Origin: Sphingomonas sp. Leaf357
GTDB lineage: Bacteria; Pseudomonadota; Alphaproteobacteria; Sphingomonadales; Sphingomonadaceae
Direction of reading: 5' to 3'
Length of the DNA stretch: 64,000 nucleotides
Assembly: GCF_001423845.1 (NCBI RefSeq)
Contig: NZ_LMPM01000001.1
Span: 1,817,398 to 1,881,397 of the forward strand
The first letter of the stretch is position 1; each line of letters begins with the position of its first letter. Of this stretch, positions 34,246-43,407 are shown in pieces. Position numbers and translations under genes: made by a program. The notes beneath the pieces are model-generated. The model was not told where the DNA came from. It made no database searches and worked only from the letters and a program-made list of their open reading frames with translations.

Positions 34246-37200
34246 ATGCATGTTCTTTCGCGCGCGCTGCGCCGTCCGCTGATCCTTTCCGCCCTGCTCG
34301 TCCTGACGCTGCCAGCCAGCGGACAGAATGCCGCTCCGACCACCGCCGCGCCTTCGACCAGCCCGGCCGCCACCGCGGCGGCCGAGAAGATCGATCACAA
34401 GAACTGGCTGTATGTCGGCAGCGATATCACGCCCGATCCGGCGTGGCATTACGGCACGCTGCCCAACGGCGTGCGTTATGCGGTGCGCAACAACGGCGTG
34501 CCTCCGGGCCAGGTGGCGGTGCGCGTGCGGATCGATGCCGGGTCGCTGATGGAGAACGACAACGAGCGCGGCTATGCGCATCTGATCGAGCATCTCACGT
34601 TCCGCGGGTCCGAATATGTGCCCGACGGCGAGGCCAAGCGCATCTGGCAGCGGATGGGCACCACCTTCGGGTCTGACACCAATGCGCAGACCACGCCGAC
34701 CGGCACGACCTACAAGCTCGATCTGCCGAGCGCGACCGAGGCGGGGCTGGACGAGAGCCTGAAGATCCTGGCCGGCATGGTCGATCATCCCAACATCACG
34801 GCGGCGGCGTTGAACGCTGAGCGCCCGGCGGTGCTGGCGGAACAGCGCGAGGCACCGGGCCCGCAGGTGCGCTTCAGCGACGCGCGGCTCGCCATGTTCT
34901 TCGCCGGGCAGCCGCTGGCCGACCGTTCGCCGATCGGCACGATCGACAAGTTGAACGCGGCGACGGCGGACAGCGTACGGGCGTTTCACGATCGCTGGTA
35001 TCGCCCCGAGCGCGCCGTCGTGGTGATTTCGGGCGATTTCGATCCGGCGGTGTTCGAACGGCTGGTGGCGAAGAATTTCTCCGACTGGAAGGGTGTCGGG
35101 CCGAAGCCGGACGAACCCGATTTCGGCAAGCCCGATCCGTCCAAGCCGGCGACGGCCGTCGTCGCCGAACCGAGCCTGCCGCCGGTCGTGACGCTGGGCG
35201 TGCTGCGGCCGTGGAAGTACCAGGACGACACGATCATCATGAACCAGAACCGGCTGGTCGATTCGATCGCCGCATCGGTGATCAGCCGCCGCCTGGAAAC
35301 GCGCGCGCGCGCCGGTGGCAGCTTCCTCAGCGCCTCGGTCGGCACGTCGAACGAATCGCGCAGCGCCGACATCACCTATGTCTCGATCATCCCGATCGGC
35401 ACCGATTGGGAAGCGGCACTGAAGGACGTGCGCGCGGTGATCGAAGACGCGAAAACCACTCCGCCGAGCGTCGCGGAAATCAATCGCGAACTGTCCGACG
35501 TGGATACGGTGATGCGGACCTCGGTGGAAACCGCCAAGGCCGAAGCAGGGGCTTCGCAGGCCGACGATATGGTGCAGGCAGTCGATATCCGCGAAACGAC
35601 GACCGCGCCGGCGACGATCTACGCCGTGCTGCGCGACGCCATCAAGAAGAAGATGTTCACGCCCGAGACGGTGCTGGCATCGACGCGGCGGATCTTCACC
35701 GGCACCGCGACGCGCGCGCTCGTCAACACGCAGACGCCGGAACCGGCGGCCGTGACGAAGCTGGCCGCCGCGCTGCAGGCCGATGTGAAGGGGCTGGCCG
35801 GCAAGCGCACGGCGCAGGGCAAGGTCAACTGGTCCAAGCTGCCCAGATTGGGCAAGCCGGCGACCATCGTCAGCCGCGAGAAGATCCCCGAGTTCGACCT
35901 GGAGAAGGTCGTGCTGTCGAACGGCGTGCGGCTGATGCTGCGGGTCAGCCCGGCGGAGGAGACCCGAGTCTATGTTCGCGTGCGCTTCGGCGGCGGATAC
36001 AACGCGCTTCCGGCCGACAAGCCGTCGCCGATCTGGGCGGCGGACGGTGCGATCGTCGGCGGCGGCGTCGGCAAGCTCCGCCAGGGCGATCTCGACCAGT
36101 TGACCGCCGGGCGGCGGATTGGGCTCGATTTCGGCATCGACGACGATTCGTTCGTGTTCTCGGCGATGACGTCGCCGAGCGATCTGGCCGATCAGTTGAA
36201 GTTGATGGCCGGCTATATGTCCTCGCCGGGCTGGGATCCGAACCCGCTGGCGCGGATCAAGTCGGCCGCGCTGACGCAATATGCCGGCTACGATTCTTCG
36301 CCGAGCGGCGTGTTGGCGCGCGATCTGGAAGGGTTGCTGCACGACGGCGATCCGCGCTGGGGCACGCCGACGCGCGATCAGGTGATGGCGACGACGCCCG
36401 AGGATTTCCGCAAATTGTGGGAACCACGGATCGCCGAGGGGCCGATCGAAGTACAGGTGTTCGGCGACATCGATGCCGAAGCGACGATCCGCGCGGTCGC
36501 CGCGAGCATCGGCGCGCTGCCGCCGCGAGCCAAGCCGACCGCCGCCGCCCCGCCGGTGCGCTTCCCCGCGCACAATGCGACGCCGTTGATCGAGACGCAT
36601 GGCGGGCCGGACAATCAGGCGGTGGCGGTGATCGTCTGGCCGACCGGCGGTGGAATGGAGAACCAGTCCGACAGCAATTACCTCGACATCCTGGCGCAGG
36701 TGTTCAGCGACCGGCTGTTCGACCGGCTGCGCAGCGAGGCGGGTGCGAGCTACTCGCCGAGCGTGCAGAGCCAATGGCCAGACGGGCTCGCCTCGGGCGG
36801 GCGGCTGTTCGCGATCGGCCAGGTGACGCCGGCGAACGTGAACCTGTTCTTTAAGATGTCGCGCGAGATCGCGGCCGACCTGGTCGCCAATCCGATCAGC
36901 GACGACGAATTGCGTCGTACGATCGAGCCGCTCAAGCAACTCGTGCTGCGTCAGGCCACGGGCAACACCTTCTGGCTCAACCAGGTCGAGCAGGGCACCT
37001 ATGACGAACGTCGCATCGAGGGCCTGCGCCAGATGTTCCGCGATATCGGCGGGGCGAATTCGGCGATGCTGCAGGTGATCGCGCAGCGGTATCTGAAGCC
37101 GGATGTGGACTGGACGATGGCGGTGCTGCCGCGCGGCCCCGACGGGAAAGCGGTGAGCATGGCACCCGCGCCGGTGACGGCGGCTCCGGCGAAGGCGGTC

Positions 37201-37266
37201 CCCGCAAAGGGCTCGCCGATCAAGGCGAAGCCGGTTGTGCCGGCGAAGAAGCGCGTGGAGCGGTAA
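34246..37266 (+). CDS. M16-family zinc metallopeptidase, secreted
   Basis: A 1006-residue double-domain pitrilysin-type peptidase. A signal sequence (RRPLILSALLVLTLPASGQ) is followed by an Ala/Pro/Thr linker and domain 1 with the inverted zinc motif HLIEHLTFRGS (about residue 108) and downstream Glu in ERPAVLAEQRE. The second half repeats the fold without an HxxEH motif (LSNGVRLMLRVSPAEETRVYVRVRFGGGY). The likely role is periplasmic peptide degradation. The C-terminus is Lys/Ala/Pro-rich. ATG 34246 is chosen because it starts the signal peptide. Confidence 0.94.
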   Translation: MHVLSRALRRPLILSALLVLTLPASGQNAAPTTAAPSTSPAATAAAEKIDHKNWLYVGSDITPDPAWHYGTLPNGVRYAVRNNGVPPGQVAVRVRIDAGSLMENDNERGYAHLIEHLTFRGSEYVPDGEAKRIWQRMGTTFGSDTNAQTTPTGTTYKLDLPSATEAGLDESLKILAGMVDHPNITAAALNAERPAVLAEQREAPGPQVRFSDARLAMFFAGQPLADRSPIGTIDKLNAATADSVRAFHDRWYRPERAVVVISGDFDPAVFERLVAKNFSDWKGVGPKPDEPDFGKPDPSKPATAVVAEPSLPPVVTLGVLRPWKYQDDTIIMNQNRLVDSIAASVISRRLETRARAGGSFLSASVGTSNESRSADITYVSIIPIGTDWEAALKDVRAVIEDAKTTPPSVAEINRELSDVDTVMRTSVETAKAEAGASQADDMVQAVDIRETTTAPATIYAVLRDAIKKKMFTPETVLASTRRIFTGTATRALVNTQTPEPAAVTKLAAALQADVKGLAGKRTAQGKVNWSKLPRLGKPATIVSREKIPEFDLEKVVLSNGVRLMLRVSPAEETRVYVRVRFGGGYNALPADKPSPIWAADGAIVGGGVGKLRQGDLDQLTAGRRIGLDFGIDDDSFVFSAMTSPSDLADQLKLMAGYMSSPGWDPNPLARIKSAALTQYAGYDSSPSGVLARDLEGLLHDGDPRWGTPTRDQVMATTPEDFRKLWEPRIAEGPIEVQVFGDIDAEATIRAVAASIGALPPRAKPTAAAPPVRFPAHNATPLIETHGGPDNQAVAVIVWPTGGGMENQSDSNYLDILAQVFSDRLFDRLRSEAGASYSPSVQSQWPDGLASGGRLFAIGQVTPANVNLFFKMSREIAADLVANPISDDELRRTIEPLKQLVLRQATGNTFWLNQVEQGTYDERRIEGLRQMFRDIGGANSAMLQVIAQRYLKPDVDWTMAVLPRGPDGKAVSMAPAPVTAAPAKAVPAKGSPIKAKPVVPAKKRVER

Positions 37267-37279
37267 GGACGGTAAATCC

Positions 37280-37297
37280 CTCCCCGTTCCGGGGAGG
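37280..37297. repeat. GC-rich hairpin between convergent genes
   Basis: CCTCCCCG-TT-CGGGGAGG forms an 8-bp stem with a 2-nt turn between the M16 gene and the acyl-CoA synthetase gene, which end 38 nt apart. It may serve as a shared 3' end structure. Confidence 0.65.
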
Positions 37298-37303
37298 ATC
37301 AAG

Positions 37304-39112
37304 TCAGCCCTTGTACAGGCCGTCCAGCTTCGTGCTGTAGGCTGCTTTCAGCACGTGGCGGCGGATCTTGAGCGAGGGCGTGAGTTGCTCGTTCTCGATC
37401 GTGAACGCCTCGTCGGCGATGATGAAGCGGCGGACGCGTTCGATCACGGACAGGTCCGCATTGACGCGTTCGACGGCGGCGTTCAGCGCGGCGCGATAAT
37501 CGGGGCTCTGGGCCAGTTTCTTGAAATCGCAGGCGTTGCCGTTCCGGGCGCACCATTCCTGCGTCCATTCCGGATCGGGAACGAGCACGGCGACCATGTA
37601 CGGCTTGCGGTCGCCGTAGATCATCGCTTGGGCGATCTCGTTCTGCAGGGTGAGCATGCCCTCGACCTTTTGCGGAGCGACATTGTCCCCCTTGTCGTTG
37701 ACGATGATGTCCTTCTTGCGATCGGTGATCTTGATGCGACCGCGATCGTCGATCAGGCCGATATCGCCGGTATGGAGCCAAGGCCCCTTGTCGGGCTCGC
37801 GCCCGTCGACTTTCAGTACGCGCGCGGTTTCGGCGTCGTTACGCCAGTAACCGTGCATGACGAGTTCGCCGCGCACCAGGATCTCGCCGTCCTCGGCGAT
37901 CTTCACCTCGGTATCGACCAGCGCCGGGCCGACCGTGTCCATCTTCAATCCGGCGCTCGGGCGGTTGCAGGAAATGACCGGCGCGGCCTCGGTCTGGCCG
38001 TACCCTTGCAGGAAGGTGAGGCCGAGCGACTGGAAGAAGATGCCGACTTCGGGCGTGAGCGGTGCGCCGCCTGAGACCATCGCCTTGATCCGGCCACCGA
38101 ATTTCTTGGCGATCTTCGGCTTGAACACCGTGTTGACGACGAGCTGCATCGGCCGATCGCGCAACCGTAGCGTCCCCGCATAGTCCCGCGCGCCGATCTC
38201 CAGCGCCTGGGCGAGCAGTTTCTGGCTGAGGCCGCCCTGTTTCTCGATCGCCTTTGAAATGCGCGTGCGCAGCACCTCGAACAATCGGGGGACGACGAAC
38301 ATGATCGTCGGGCGGGTTTCCTCGATATTGGCGGCGAGTTTGTCGAGTCCCTCCGCGTAATAGATCTGGCCGCCGAGGCCGATCGCGAAATGCTGTCCGC
38401 CGGTATGCTCATACGCGTGGGACAGTGGCAGGAAGGACAGGAAAACCTCATCCTCCCAGCCGAATTCCTCGGAGATCACCGCGGTACATCCGGCGCAATT
38501 GTGCAGGATCGCGCCGTGATGCTGCATCACGCCGCGCGGTGCCCCGCCGGTGCCGCTGGTGTAGATGATGCAGGCGAGATCCTCGCGCGTGAACGTCGCC
38601 CTGGCGGCAGCGCCGGCGGCGGTGGTGGGGTGCTGATCGATCAGGCGGTTCCAACCATGGACCTCCAGCCCCTGCGTCGGGCGCAGATCGTCCATGCCGA
38701 TGATGATCTTCGCGTCGTAGGACCGGATCGCGGCGGGGAGCAGCGTCTTCGCCAGTTTGGCGTTCGAGACGATGATCGCCTTGGCACCGGAATTCTCGAT
38801 GATGTGCGCATGATCGCGCTCGGTATTGGTCACGTAGGTCGGCACGGTGACGCAGCCGGCGGCCATGATCGCGAGATCGCTGATGCACCATTCCGGTCGG
38901 TTCTCGCTGACCAGCATGACGCGGTCGCCACGTTTCAGCCCGATCGCCGTGAGCGCCGCGGCGAGGCTGGCGACCTTCGTCGCGGCATCCGCCCAGCTCA
39001 GCGAGACCCATTCGCCACCGGCCTTGTGCCACAGGAACGGCTTGTCGCCCTCCGTTGCCGCGCGGGTGAAGAACATCGTCACGAGATTGGGGAAATGTTC
39101 GAGCTTGCGCAT
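37304..39112 (-). CDS. Long-chain acyl-CoA synthetase (AMP-forming)
   Basis: A 602-residue adenylate-forming enzyme activating fatty acids. The P-loop-like motif is IIYTSGTGGAPRGVMQHH (about residue 178); AMP motifs GYGQTEAAPVISC and LHTGDIGLIDDRGRIKITDRKKDIIV follow; the C-terminal Lys of the acylation site is in the final segment TPSLKIRRHVLKAAY. It resembles FadD15/FAA1-type long-chain ligases. It is divergent from ggt. Confidence 0.93.
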   Translation of the reverse strand: MRKLEHFPNLVTMFFTRAATEGDKPFLWHKAGGEWVSLSWADAATKVASLAAALTAIGLKRGDRVMLVSENRPEWCISDLAIMAAGCVTVPTYVTNTERDHAHIIENSGAKAIIVSNAKLAKTLLPAAIRSYDAKIIIGMDDLRPTQGLEVHGWNRLIDQHPTTAAGAAARATFTREDLACIIYTSGTGGAPRGVMQHHGAILHNCAGCTAVISEEFGWEDEVFLSFLPLSHAYEHTGGQHFAIGLGGQIYYAEGLDKLAANIEETRPTIMFVVPRLFEVLRTRISKAIEKQGGLSQKLLAQALEIGARDYAGTLRLRDRPMQLVVNTVFKPKIAKKFGGRIKAMVSGGAPLTPEVGIFFQSLGLTFLQGYGQTEAAPVISCNRPSAGLKMDTVGPALVDTEVKIAEDGEILVRGELVMHGYWRNDAETARVLKVDGREPDKGPWLHTGDIGLIDDRGRIKITDRKKDIIVNDKGDNVAPQKVEGMLTLQNEIAQAMIYGDRKPYMVAVLVPDPEWTQEWCARNGNACDFKKLAQSPDYRAALNAAVERVNADLSVIERVRRFIIADEAFTIENEQLTPSLKIRRHVLKAAYSTKLDGLYKG

Positions 39113-39266
39113 GGGCCTCTTCCTGGCGCGCCTTCATGTGGGCGACGTGTGTCGTCATGCTTAGGGCGAGCGGCGGGGGTTCGCCAGCCTTTAGGGCGTG
39201 GACGGCCTTGCGGTGGCGCGGTATCGCCGGGGGATGCCGGCGGGCAGGGCTTTGGGAGCGTGCGTA

Positions 39267-41003
39267 GTGAAGATGGTTCGGACTTTCCTGAGTGTCTGCG
39301 TGTCGCTGTCGCTGGCGGCCTGTGTGTCGGTCGAACGGCGTCCTGCACCGGTCGCGACAGCCCCGAAGGCTGACGCGAAGATCTTCGCCGTGGCCGCCAA
39401 TCCGCTGGCGAGCGAAGCGGGCATGGCGGTGCTGCGGCGGGGCGGCAGCGCGGTGGATGCGGCGATCGCCATGCAGGCGATGCTGTCGCTGGTCGAGCCG
39501 CAAAGCTCCGGCATCGGCGGCGGCGCGTTCATGACCTTCTACGATGCGAAGACGAAGCGCGTATCGGTGTTCGACGGGCGCGAGACTGCGCCTGCGGGTG
39601 CGACGCCGGACATGTTCCTCGACGATTCCGGGCAGCCGCTGACGTATCAGGTGGCGGTGTTGAGCGGGCGTGCGACCGGTGTGCTGGGCGCGGTGAAGAT
39701 GCTGGCGCTGGCGCACGACAAATATGGCATCCTGCCGTGGCGTGACCTGTTCGGCGATGCCGAGCGGACGGCGCACGATGGCTTCATCGTCTCGCCGCGG
39801 CTGGGGCGGTTCCTGGCTAGCGGCGCGTTTCCGGAGAGCAATGCGCCGGACGTGCTGAGCTATTTCGCGCGCGACGGCGGCGGGCTGCTGCGCGCCGGGG
39901 ACCGGTTGCGCAATCCCGCCTTCGCGGCGTTCCTCGCGCGGCTGTCGGCACAGGGGCCGGACGCGTTGTACAAGGGCGAGACGGCGCGGCGGATCGTGGC
40001 GAAGGTGCACGAAGGTGCGTTGCCGAGCACGATGACCTTGGCCGACCTCGCCGCGTATCGCCCGATCGAGCGCGAGGCGCTGTGCGGGCAGTACCGCGTG
40101 TACCTCGTCTGCGTGCCGCCGCCGCCGTCGAGCGGAGTCGGCATGCTGCAATTGCTGATGCTGCTGGAGCGCACCGACATCGCGACCCGTAACGCGACCG
40201 ACCCGCAGGCATGGTTCCTGTTCGCCGAGGCGAGCCGGCTGATGTATGCCGACCGCGACCGTTATGTCGGCGATTCGGCATTCGTCTCGGTGCCGGTGCG
40301 CGGGCTGATCGACCCGGCCTATGTCGATACGCGGGCGAAGCTGATCGGCGATCGTGCCGGGCCTCCGCCGGTGGCGGGCCTACCGGCCGGAGCGCCGCAG
40401 GTGGCGCGGGACCGCACGCTGGAGCCGATGGGCACGTCGCATTTCGTGGTCGGGGATGCGCAGGGCAATGTCGTGTCGATGACGACCACGGTCGAATCGA
40501 TCTTCGGCACCGGGCGGATGGTCGACGGGTTCTTCCTCAACAATCAGATGACCGATTTCTCGTTCACGCCGCGCGATCCCGACGGGAAGCCGGCGGCGAA
40601 TGCGGTGGCGGCGGGCAAGCGTCCGCGCTCCTCGATGACGCCGCTGATCCTGCTGGACGGTGAGCGGCGCTTCGCGGGCGCCCTGGGATCGGCGGGGGGC
40701 AATTCGATCCTCGCTTATGTCGGCAAGGCGATGGTCGGCGCGGTCGATTGGGGCTTGCCGATGCAGGATGCTCTGGCGTTGCCCAATCTGGTGGCGCGTG
40801 GCGGTGCGTTTCAGGGCGAGGTGACGAAGTTCTCGCCTGCGATACTGGGCGGGCTGGCGGCGAAGGGAATCGATCTGCGGCCGGGGCAGGGCGAGGATTC
40901 GGGGCTACAGGGCGTGATCGTCCGCGGTGGCGTGGTGGATGGCGGCTACGATCCGCGGCGCGAGGGGCGGTTTCTGATCGAGGCCGCTCCGGCGACGCGG
41001 TGA
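39267..41003 (+). CDS. ggt: Gamma-glutamyltransferase
   Basis: A 578-residue periplasmic or lipid-anchored Ntn-hydrolase that cleaves glutathione and transfers gamma-glutamyl groups. A lipoprotein-like signal (FLSVCVSLSLAACVSVERR, lipobox LAAC) is followed by SLVEPQSSGIGGGAFMTFYD. The autoprocessing site and catalytic Thr are seen in GTSHFVVGDAQGNVVSMTTT (about residue 390), and GSAGGNSI completes the small subunit. GTG at 39267 has GGGAG 8 nt upstream and is preferred; an ATG follows at 39273. Glutathione supply is provided by gshB in this window. Confidence 0.94.
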   Translation: MKMVRTFLSVCVSLSLAACVSVERRPAPVATAPKADAKIFAVAANPLASEAGMAVLRRGGSAVDAAIAMQAMLSLVEPQSSGIGGGAFMTFYDAKTKRVSVFDGRETAPAGATPDMFLDDSGQPLTYQVAVLSGRATGVLGAVKMLALAHDKYGILPWRDLFGDAERTAHDGFIVSPRLGRFLASGAFPESNAPDVLSYFARDGGGLLRAGDRLRNPAFAAFLARLSAQGPDALYKGETARRIVAKVHEGALPSTMTLADLAAYRPIEREALCGQYRVYLVCVPPPPSSGVGMLQLLMLLERTDIATRNATDPQAWFLFAEASRLMYADRDRYVGDSAFVSVPVRGLIDPAYVDTRAKLIGDRAGPPPVAGLPAGAPQVARDRTLEPMGTSHFVVGDAQGNVVSMTTTVESIFGTGRMVDGFFLNNQMTDFSFTPRDPDGKPAANAVAAGKRPRSSMTPLILLDGERRFAGALGSAGGNSILAYVGKAMVGAVDWGLPMQDALALPNLVARGGAFQGEVTKFSPAILGGLAAKGIDLRPGQGEDSGLQGVIVRGGVVDGGYDPRREGRFLIEAAPATR

Positions 41004-41028
41004 GGAGCGCGCCCGATCGCCGAAGGCA

Positions 41029-41113
41029 AGAGCGTTTTTTCGCACGAAGACACGAAGGCACGAAGAAGAAGCATCTCACTTCTTTGCGCCTTCGTGTCTT
41101 CGTGCGAGCATTC
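41029..41113. repeat. Long perfect inverted repeat, family D copy 1
   Basis: CGCACGAAGACACGAAGGC (41041-41059) and its exact complement (41088-41106) form a 19-bp stem with a 28-nt loop and T-rich flanks. The CTTCGTGTCTTCGTGCG motif is repeated in a related form at 43850-43935. It lies between convergent ggt and pyrD. Confidence 0.9.
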
Positions 41114-41150
41114 TTCTTGAGAACGGCAAAACCGCTGCGCGGTAGTGGGG

Positions 41151-42224
41151 TCAGGCTTGAGTGCCCACGGCATCCGCCACGTTTGCGAAGCCGTCGCGCT
41201 TCAACAGCTGCGCCAGGCCGCTCGTGATGCGCCCCGGCAGGCCCGGCCCCGCGAACACCAAAGCCGAATAGAGTTGCACCAGGCCCGCGCCGGCGCGGAT
41301 GCGGGCATAGGCTTCGTCGGCGCTGTCGATGCCGCCGACCGAGATCAGCGGGACCGCGCCACCGCTGGCCTTGCGGAAATCGGCGAGGCGCGTGCGCGCC
41401 AAGGCCGCAAGCGGGGCGCCGGAGAGGCCGCCGGTTTCCTTCGCGTTGCCGGATTTGAGCGGCGGGCGCGACAAGGTGGTGTTGCTGACGATCAGCGCAT
41501 CCACTCGGTGGTCGATCGCGGCGCGGGCGATGCCGTCGATCTCCTGCGTGTTGAGATCGGGCGCGACCTTCAGGAACAGTGGCCGACGCTCCGGCGCATT
41601 CCGAGCCGCATCGGCGGCCGCGAGCAATTCGGCCAATGCCGCGCCGTGCTGGAGATCGCGCAGGCCCGGCGTATTGGGCGACGAGATGTTGATCGTAACG
41701 TAATCAGCGATCCGAGCCGCTTTCGCCACGCCGACGCGGTAATCCTCGATCCGGTCGGCGGCGTCCTTGTTGGCACCGACATTGATGCCGAGCAGGCCGG
41801 TGCGCTTCGCCGCCTGGGCGCGGGGCAAAGCGGCGTCGATGCCGCCATTGTTGAAACCCAGCCGGTTGATGATCGCGCGATCGGCCGCGAGGCGAAAGAT
41901 GCGCGGCTTTTCGTTGCCGGGCTGGGGCAGGGGGGTCAGCGTGCCGATCTCGACGCTGCCGAACCCCAGTGCGAAGAACCCGTCGATCGCGCGGCCGTCC
42001 TTGTCGACCCCGGCCGCCAGCCCGACCGGATTGGCGAAATCGAGCCCCGCGACGGTGGTGCGGAGGCAGGCGTCGCCCGGTCCGCGCGCCAGCTTCCGCA
42101 GCATCGGCGGAGTGTTGTCGCGGCCCCAGGCCGCGAGCATGTCGATCGTCAGATTGTGGGCGCGTTCGGCATCGAGCGCGAACAGGATCGGGCGAAGTAG
42201 CGGGAACAGCATCCGCGCGGCCAT
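41151..42224 (-). CDS. pyrD: Quinone-dependent dihydroorotate dehydrogenase (class 2)
   Basis: A 357-residue FMN enzyme of pyrimidine synthesis attached to the inner membrane. The amphipathic N-terminal helix (MLFPLLRPILFALDAERAHNL) binds membrane and quinone; GLAAGVDKDGRAIDGFFALGFGSVEIGTLTP, FNNGGIDA and the active-site Ser region TINISSPNTPGLRDLQ follow; LISVGGIDSADEAYARIRAGA binds FMN phosphate. ATG 42224 (MAARM) is chosen; 42212 is nearly equivalent. Confidence 0.97.
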   Translation of the reverse strand: MAARMLFPLLRPILFALDAERAHNLTIDMLAAWGRDNTPPMLRKLARGPGDACLRTTVAGLDFANPVGLAAGVDKDGRAIDGFFALGFGSVEIGTLTPLPQPGNEKPRIFRLAADRAIINRLGFNNGGIDAALPRAQAAKRTGLLGINVGANKDAADRIEDYRVGVAKAARIADYVTINISSPNTPGLRDLQHGAALAELLAAADAARNAPERRPLFLKVAPDLNTQEIDGIARAAIDHRVDALIVSNTTLSRPPLKSGNAKETGGLSGAPLAALARTRLADFRKASGGAVPLISVGGIDSADEAYARIRAGAGLVQLYSALVFAGPGLPGRITSGLAQLLKRDGFANVADAVGTQA

Positions 42225-42291
42225 GGCACCGCCGATCGATGCGGTCAAAGACGGCATAAATGTGGCCGCGGAGGTCACGATGACGATTTCG

Positions 42292-42409
42292 TACAATACA
42301 AGCGCGAAGAACTTTGCTTAAGAGGCTGTGCGACCCAAGGAATCCTTTCGCAACAGGGGGTTCTTTTCCTTTGGCCCGGCCGGTTTACCGTCCGGGCCAC
42401 TTTTCTTTT
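42292..42409 (+). ncRNA. Candidate small RNA or attenuated leader upstream of the AraC gene
   Basis: Between divergent pyrD and the AraC-type gene, a -10-like TACAAT (42292-42297) is followed by about 75 nt containing AAGAAC/GTTCTT and AAGGA/TCCTT pairs and then a strong terminator (GGCCCGG 42373-42379 / CCGGGCC 42392-42398, TTTTCTTTT tail). A terminator this close to a gene start suggests a short transcript or attenuator. No convincing -35 was found. Confidence 0.4.
42373..42409 (+). terminator. Intrinsic terminator upstream of AraC gene
   Basis: A 7-bp perfect GC stem (42373-42379/42392-42398) enclosing CCGGTTTACCGT (which can pair internally, CCGG/CCGG-type) is followed by ACTTTTCTTTT. 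It is oriented for + strand transcripts and lies about 50 nt before the proposed AraC start. Confidence 0.75.
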
Positions 42410-42459
42410 ACCCGTCGAGCGGTTACGCCCGGGCGATAAGAAAAGCGGGGGCGCGTATC

Positions 42460-43317
42460 TTGTCGGACATTCAGCTGGACTATGCGGTGCCGGCCGCGGA
42501 TTTGGCCGACTACATCACGCTCTTCTATCACTTTCGCGCGGACGTGCCGGTGTTCGAGGATGTCGAGCGCGCCGACAATGCCCAGTTCCGCTTTCGCCTC
42601 TCGCCGGGTGGGGCGACGTATCGGTTTCATGACGGGACGGTTCAGACGCCGGGCGACGTTCACGTCATCGGGCCGACCAGCGGGCCGATCAATTCGAGTG
42701 CGATCGGGCCGGTGCGGGTGTTCGGCATGGGGCTGACTGCGGCTGGCTGGACGGCGATGATCGGCAGCGAGGCATCTTCGCTGCTGAACCGGGCGATCGA
42801 CGCCAGCACCGTGTTCGGGGCCGCGCGCTTGCGTGCGGCGGCGGCGGCGCTGGCGGATACCAAGGATCTGGCCGGCTGTATCGCGATCGGCGAGCCGCTG
42901 GTCCGCGACCTGCTGGCGCGCGGCGATCCCGGAACCAGCGCGTTCCTGCGACGGATCGACGACTGGCTGGCAGCGTCGCCATCCCCCGACATCGCCGATC
43001 TGATCGCCGCGACCGGCCTGTCGCGCCGGCAGGTCGAGCGGCGCTGCAATGCCGCCTATGGCGCACCGCCCAAGCTGCTGGCGCGCAAATATCGCGCGTT
43101 GCGGGCGGCATCCGCGCTGACGATGGACGGCAGCGATATCGACGACGTGATCGCCCTGGGGTTCTACGATCAATCGCACCTCATCCGCGAGGTGAAGCAG
43201 TTTACCGGGCTGACCCCGCGCCAGATCCGTGCGCAACCGACGATCCTGCAACAGCTGACGATGGCGCAACGCAGTGCGCTGGGCGGGCAGGTGAGTCCCC
43301 TGATCAGCGACACCTAA
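42460..43317 (+). CDS. AraC-family transcriptional regulator
   Basis: A 285-residue regulator with an N-terminal sensor region (DYAVPAADLADYITLFYHFRAD) related to DUF6597-type ligand-binding domains and a C-terminal AraC HTH pair (DLIAATGLSRRQVERRCNAAYGAPPKLLARKYRALRA and DIDDVIALGFYDQSHLIREVKQFTGLTPRQIR). No ATG begins this frame near the domain; TTG at 42460 after GCGGGGGCG is the best candidate, as upstream codons cross the terminator. Confidence 0.85.
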   Translation: MSDIQLDYAVPAADLADYITLFYHFRADVPVFEDVERADNAQFRFRLSPGGATYRFHDGTVQTPGDVHVIGPTSGPINSSAIGPVRVFGMGLTAAGWTAMIGSEASSLLNRAIDASTVFGAARLRAAAAALADTKDLAGCIAIGEPLVRDLLARGDPGTSAFLRRIDDWLAASPSPDIADLIAATGLSRRQVERRCNAAYGAPPKLLARKYRALRAASALTMDGSDIDDVIALGFYDQSHLIREVKQFTGLTPRQIRAQPTILQQLTMAQRSALGGQVSPLISDT

Positions 43318-43334
43318 AACGCACGCAAAGGCGG

Positions 43335-43389
43335 TTGACCCGGCCCGCCCGCGCCCCCACATGCGCAATCGGAACGATTCGATCCGATT
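43335..43389 (+). promoter_or_regulatory. suf operon promoter and symmetric operator
   Basis: TTGACC (43335-43340) is a good -35; the -10 at 17 nt is weak (CACATG). Just downstream AATCGGA (43367-43373) and TCCGATT (43383-43389) form a perfect 7-bp inverted repeat about the expected start site. The adjacent Rrf2-type regulator is the natural candidate to bind it. Confidence 0.55.
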
Positions 43390-43407
43390 TGAGAGTCACT
43401 CGCAACA

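Noticed and set aside
34102-37302. A 1066-codon open frame antisense to the M16 peptidase gene
   Set aside because: The opposite strand encodes a complete two-domain M16 peptidase with signal peptide; the antisense product is low-complexity and lacks recognisable domains.
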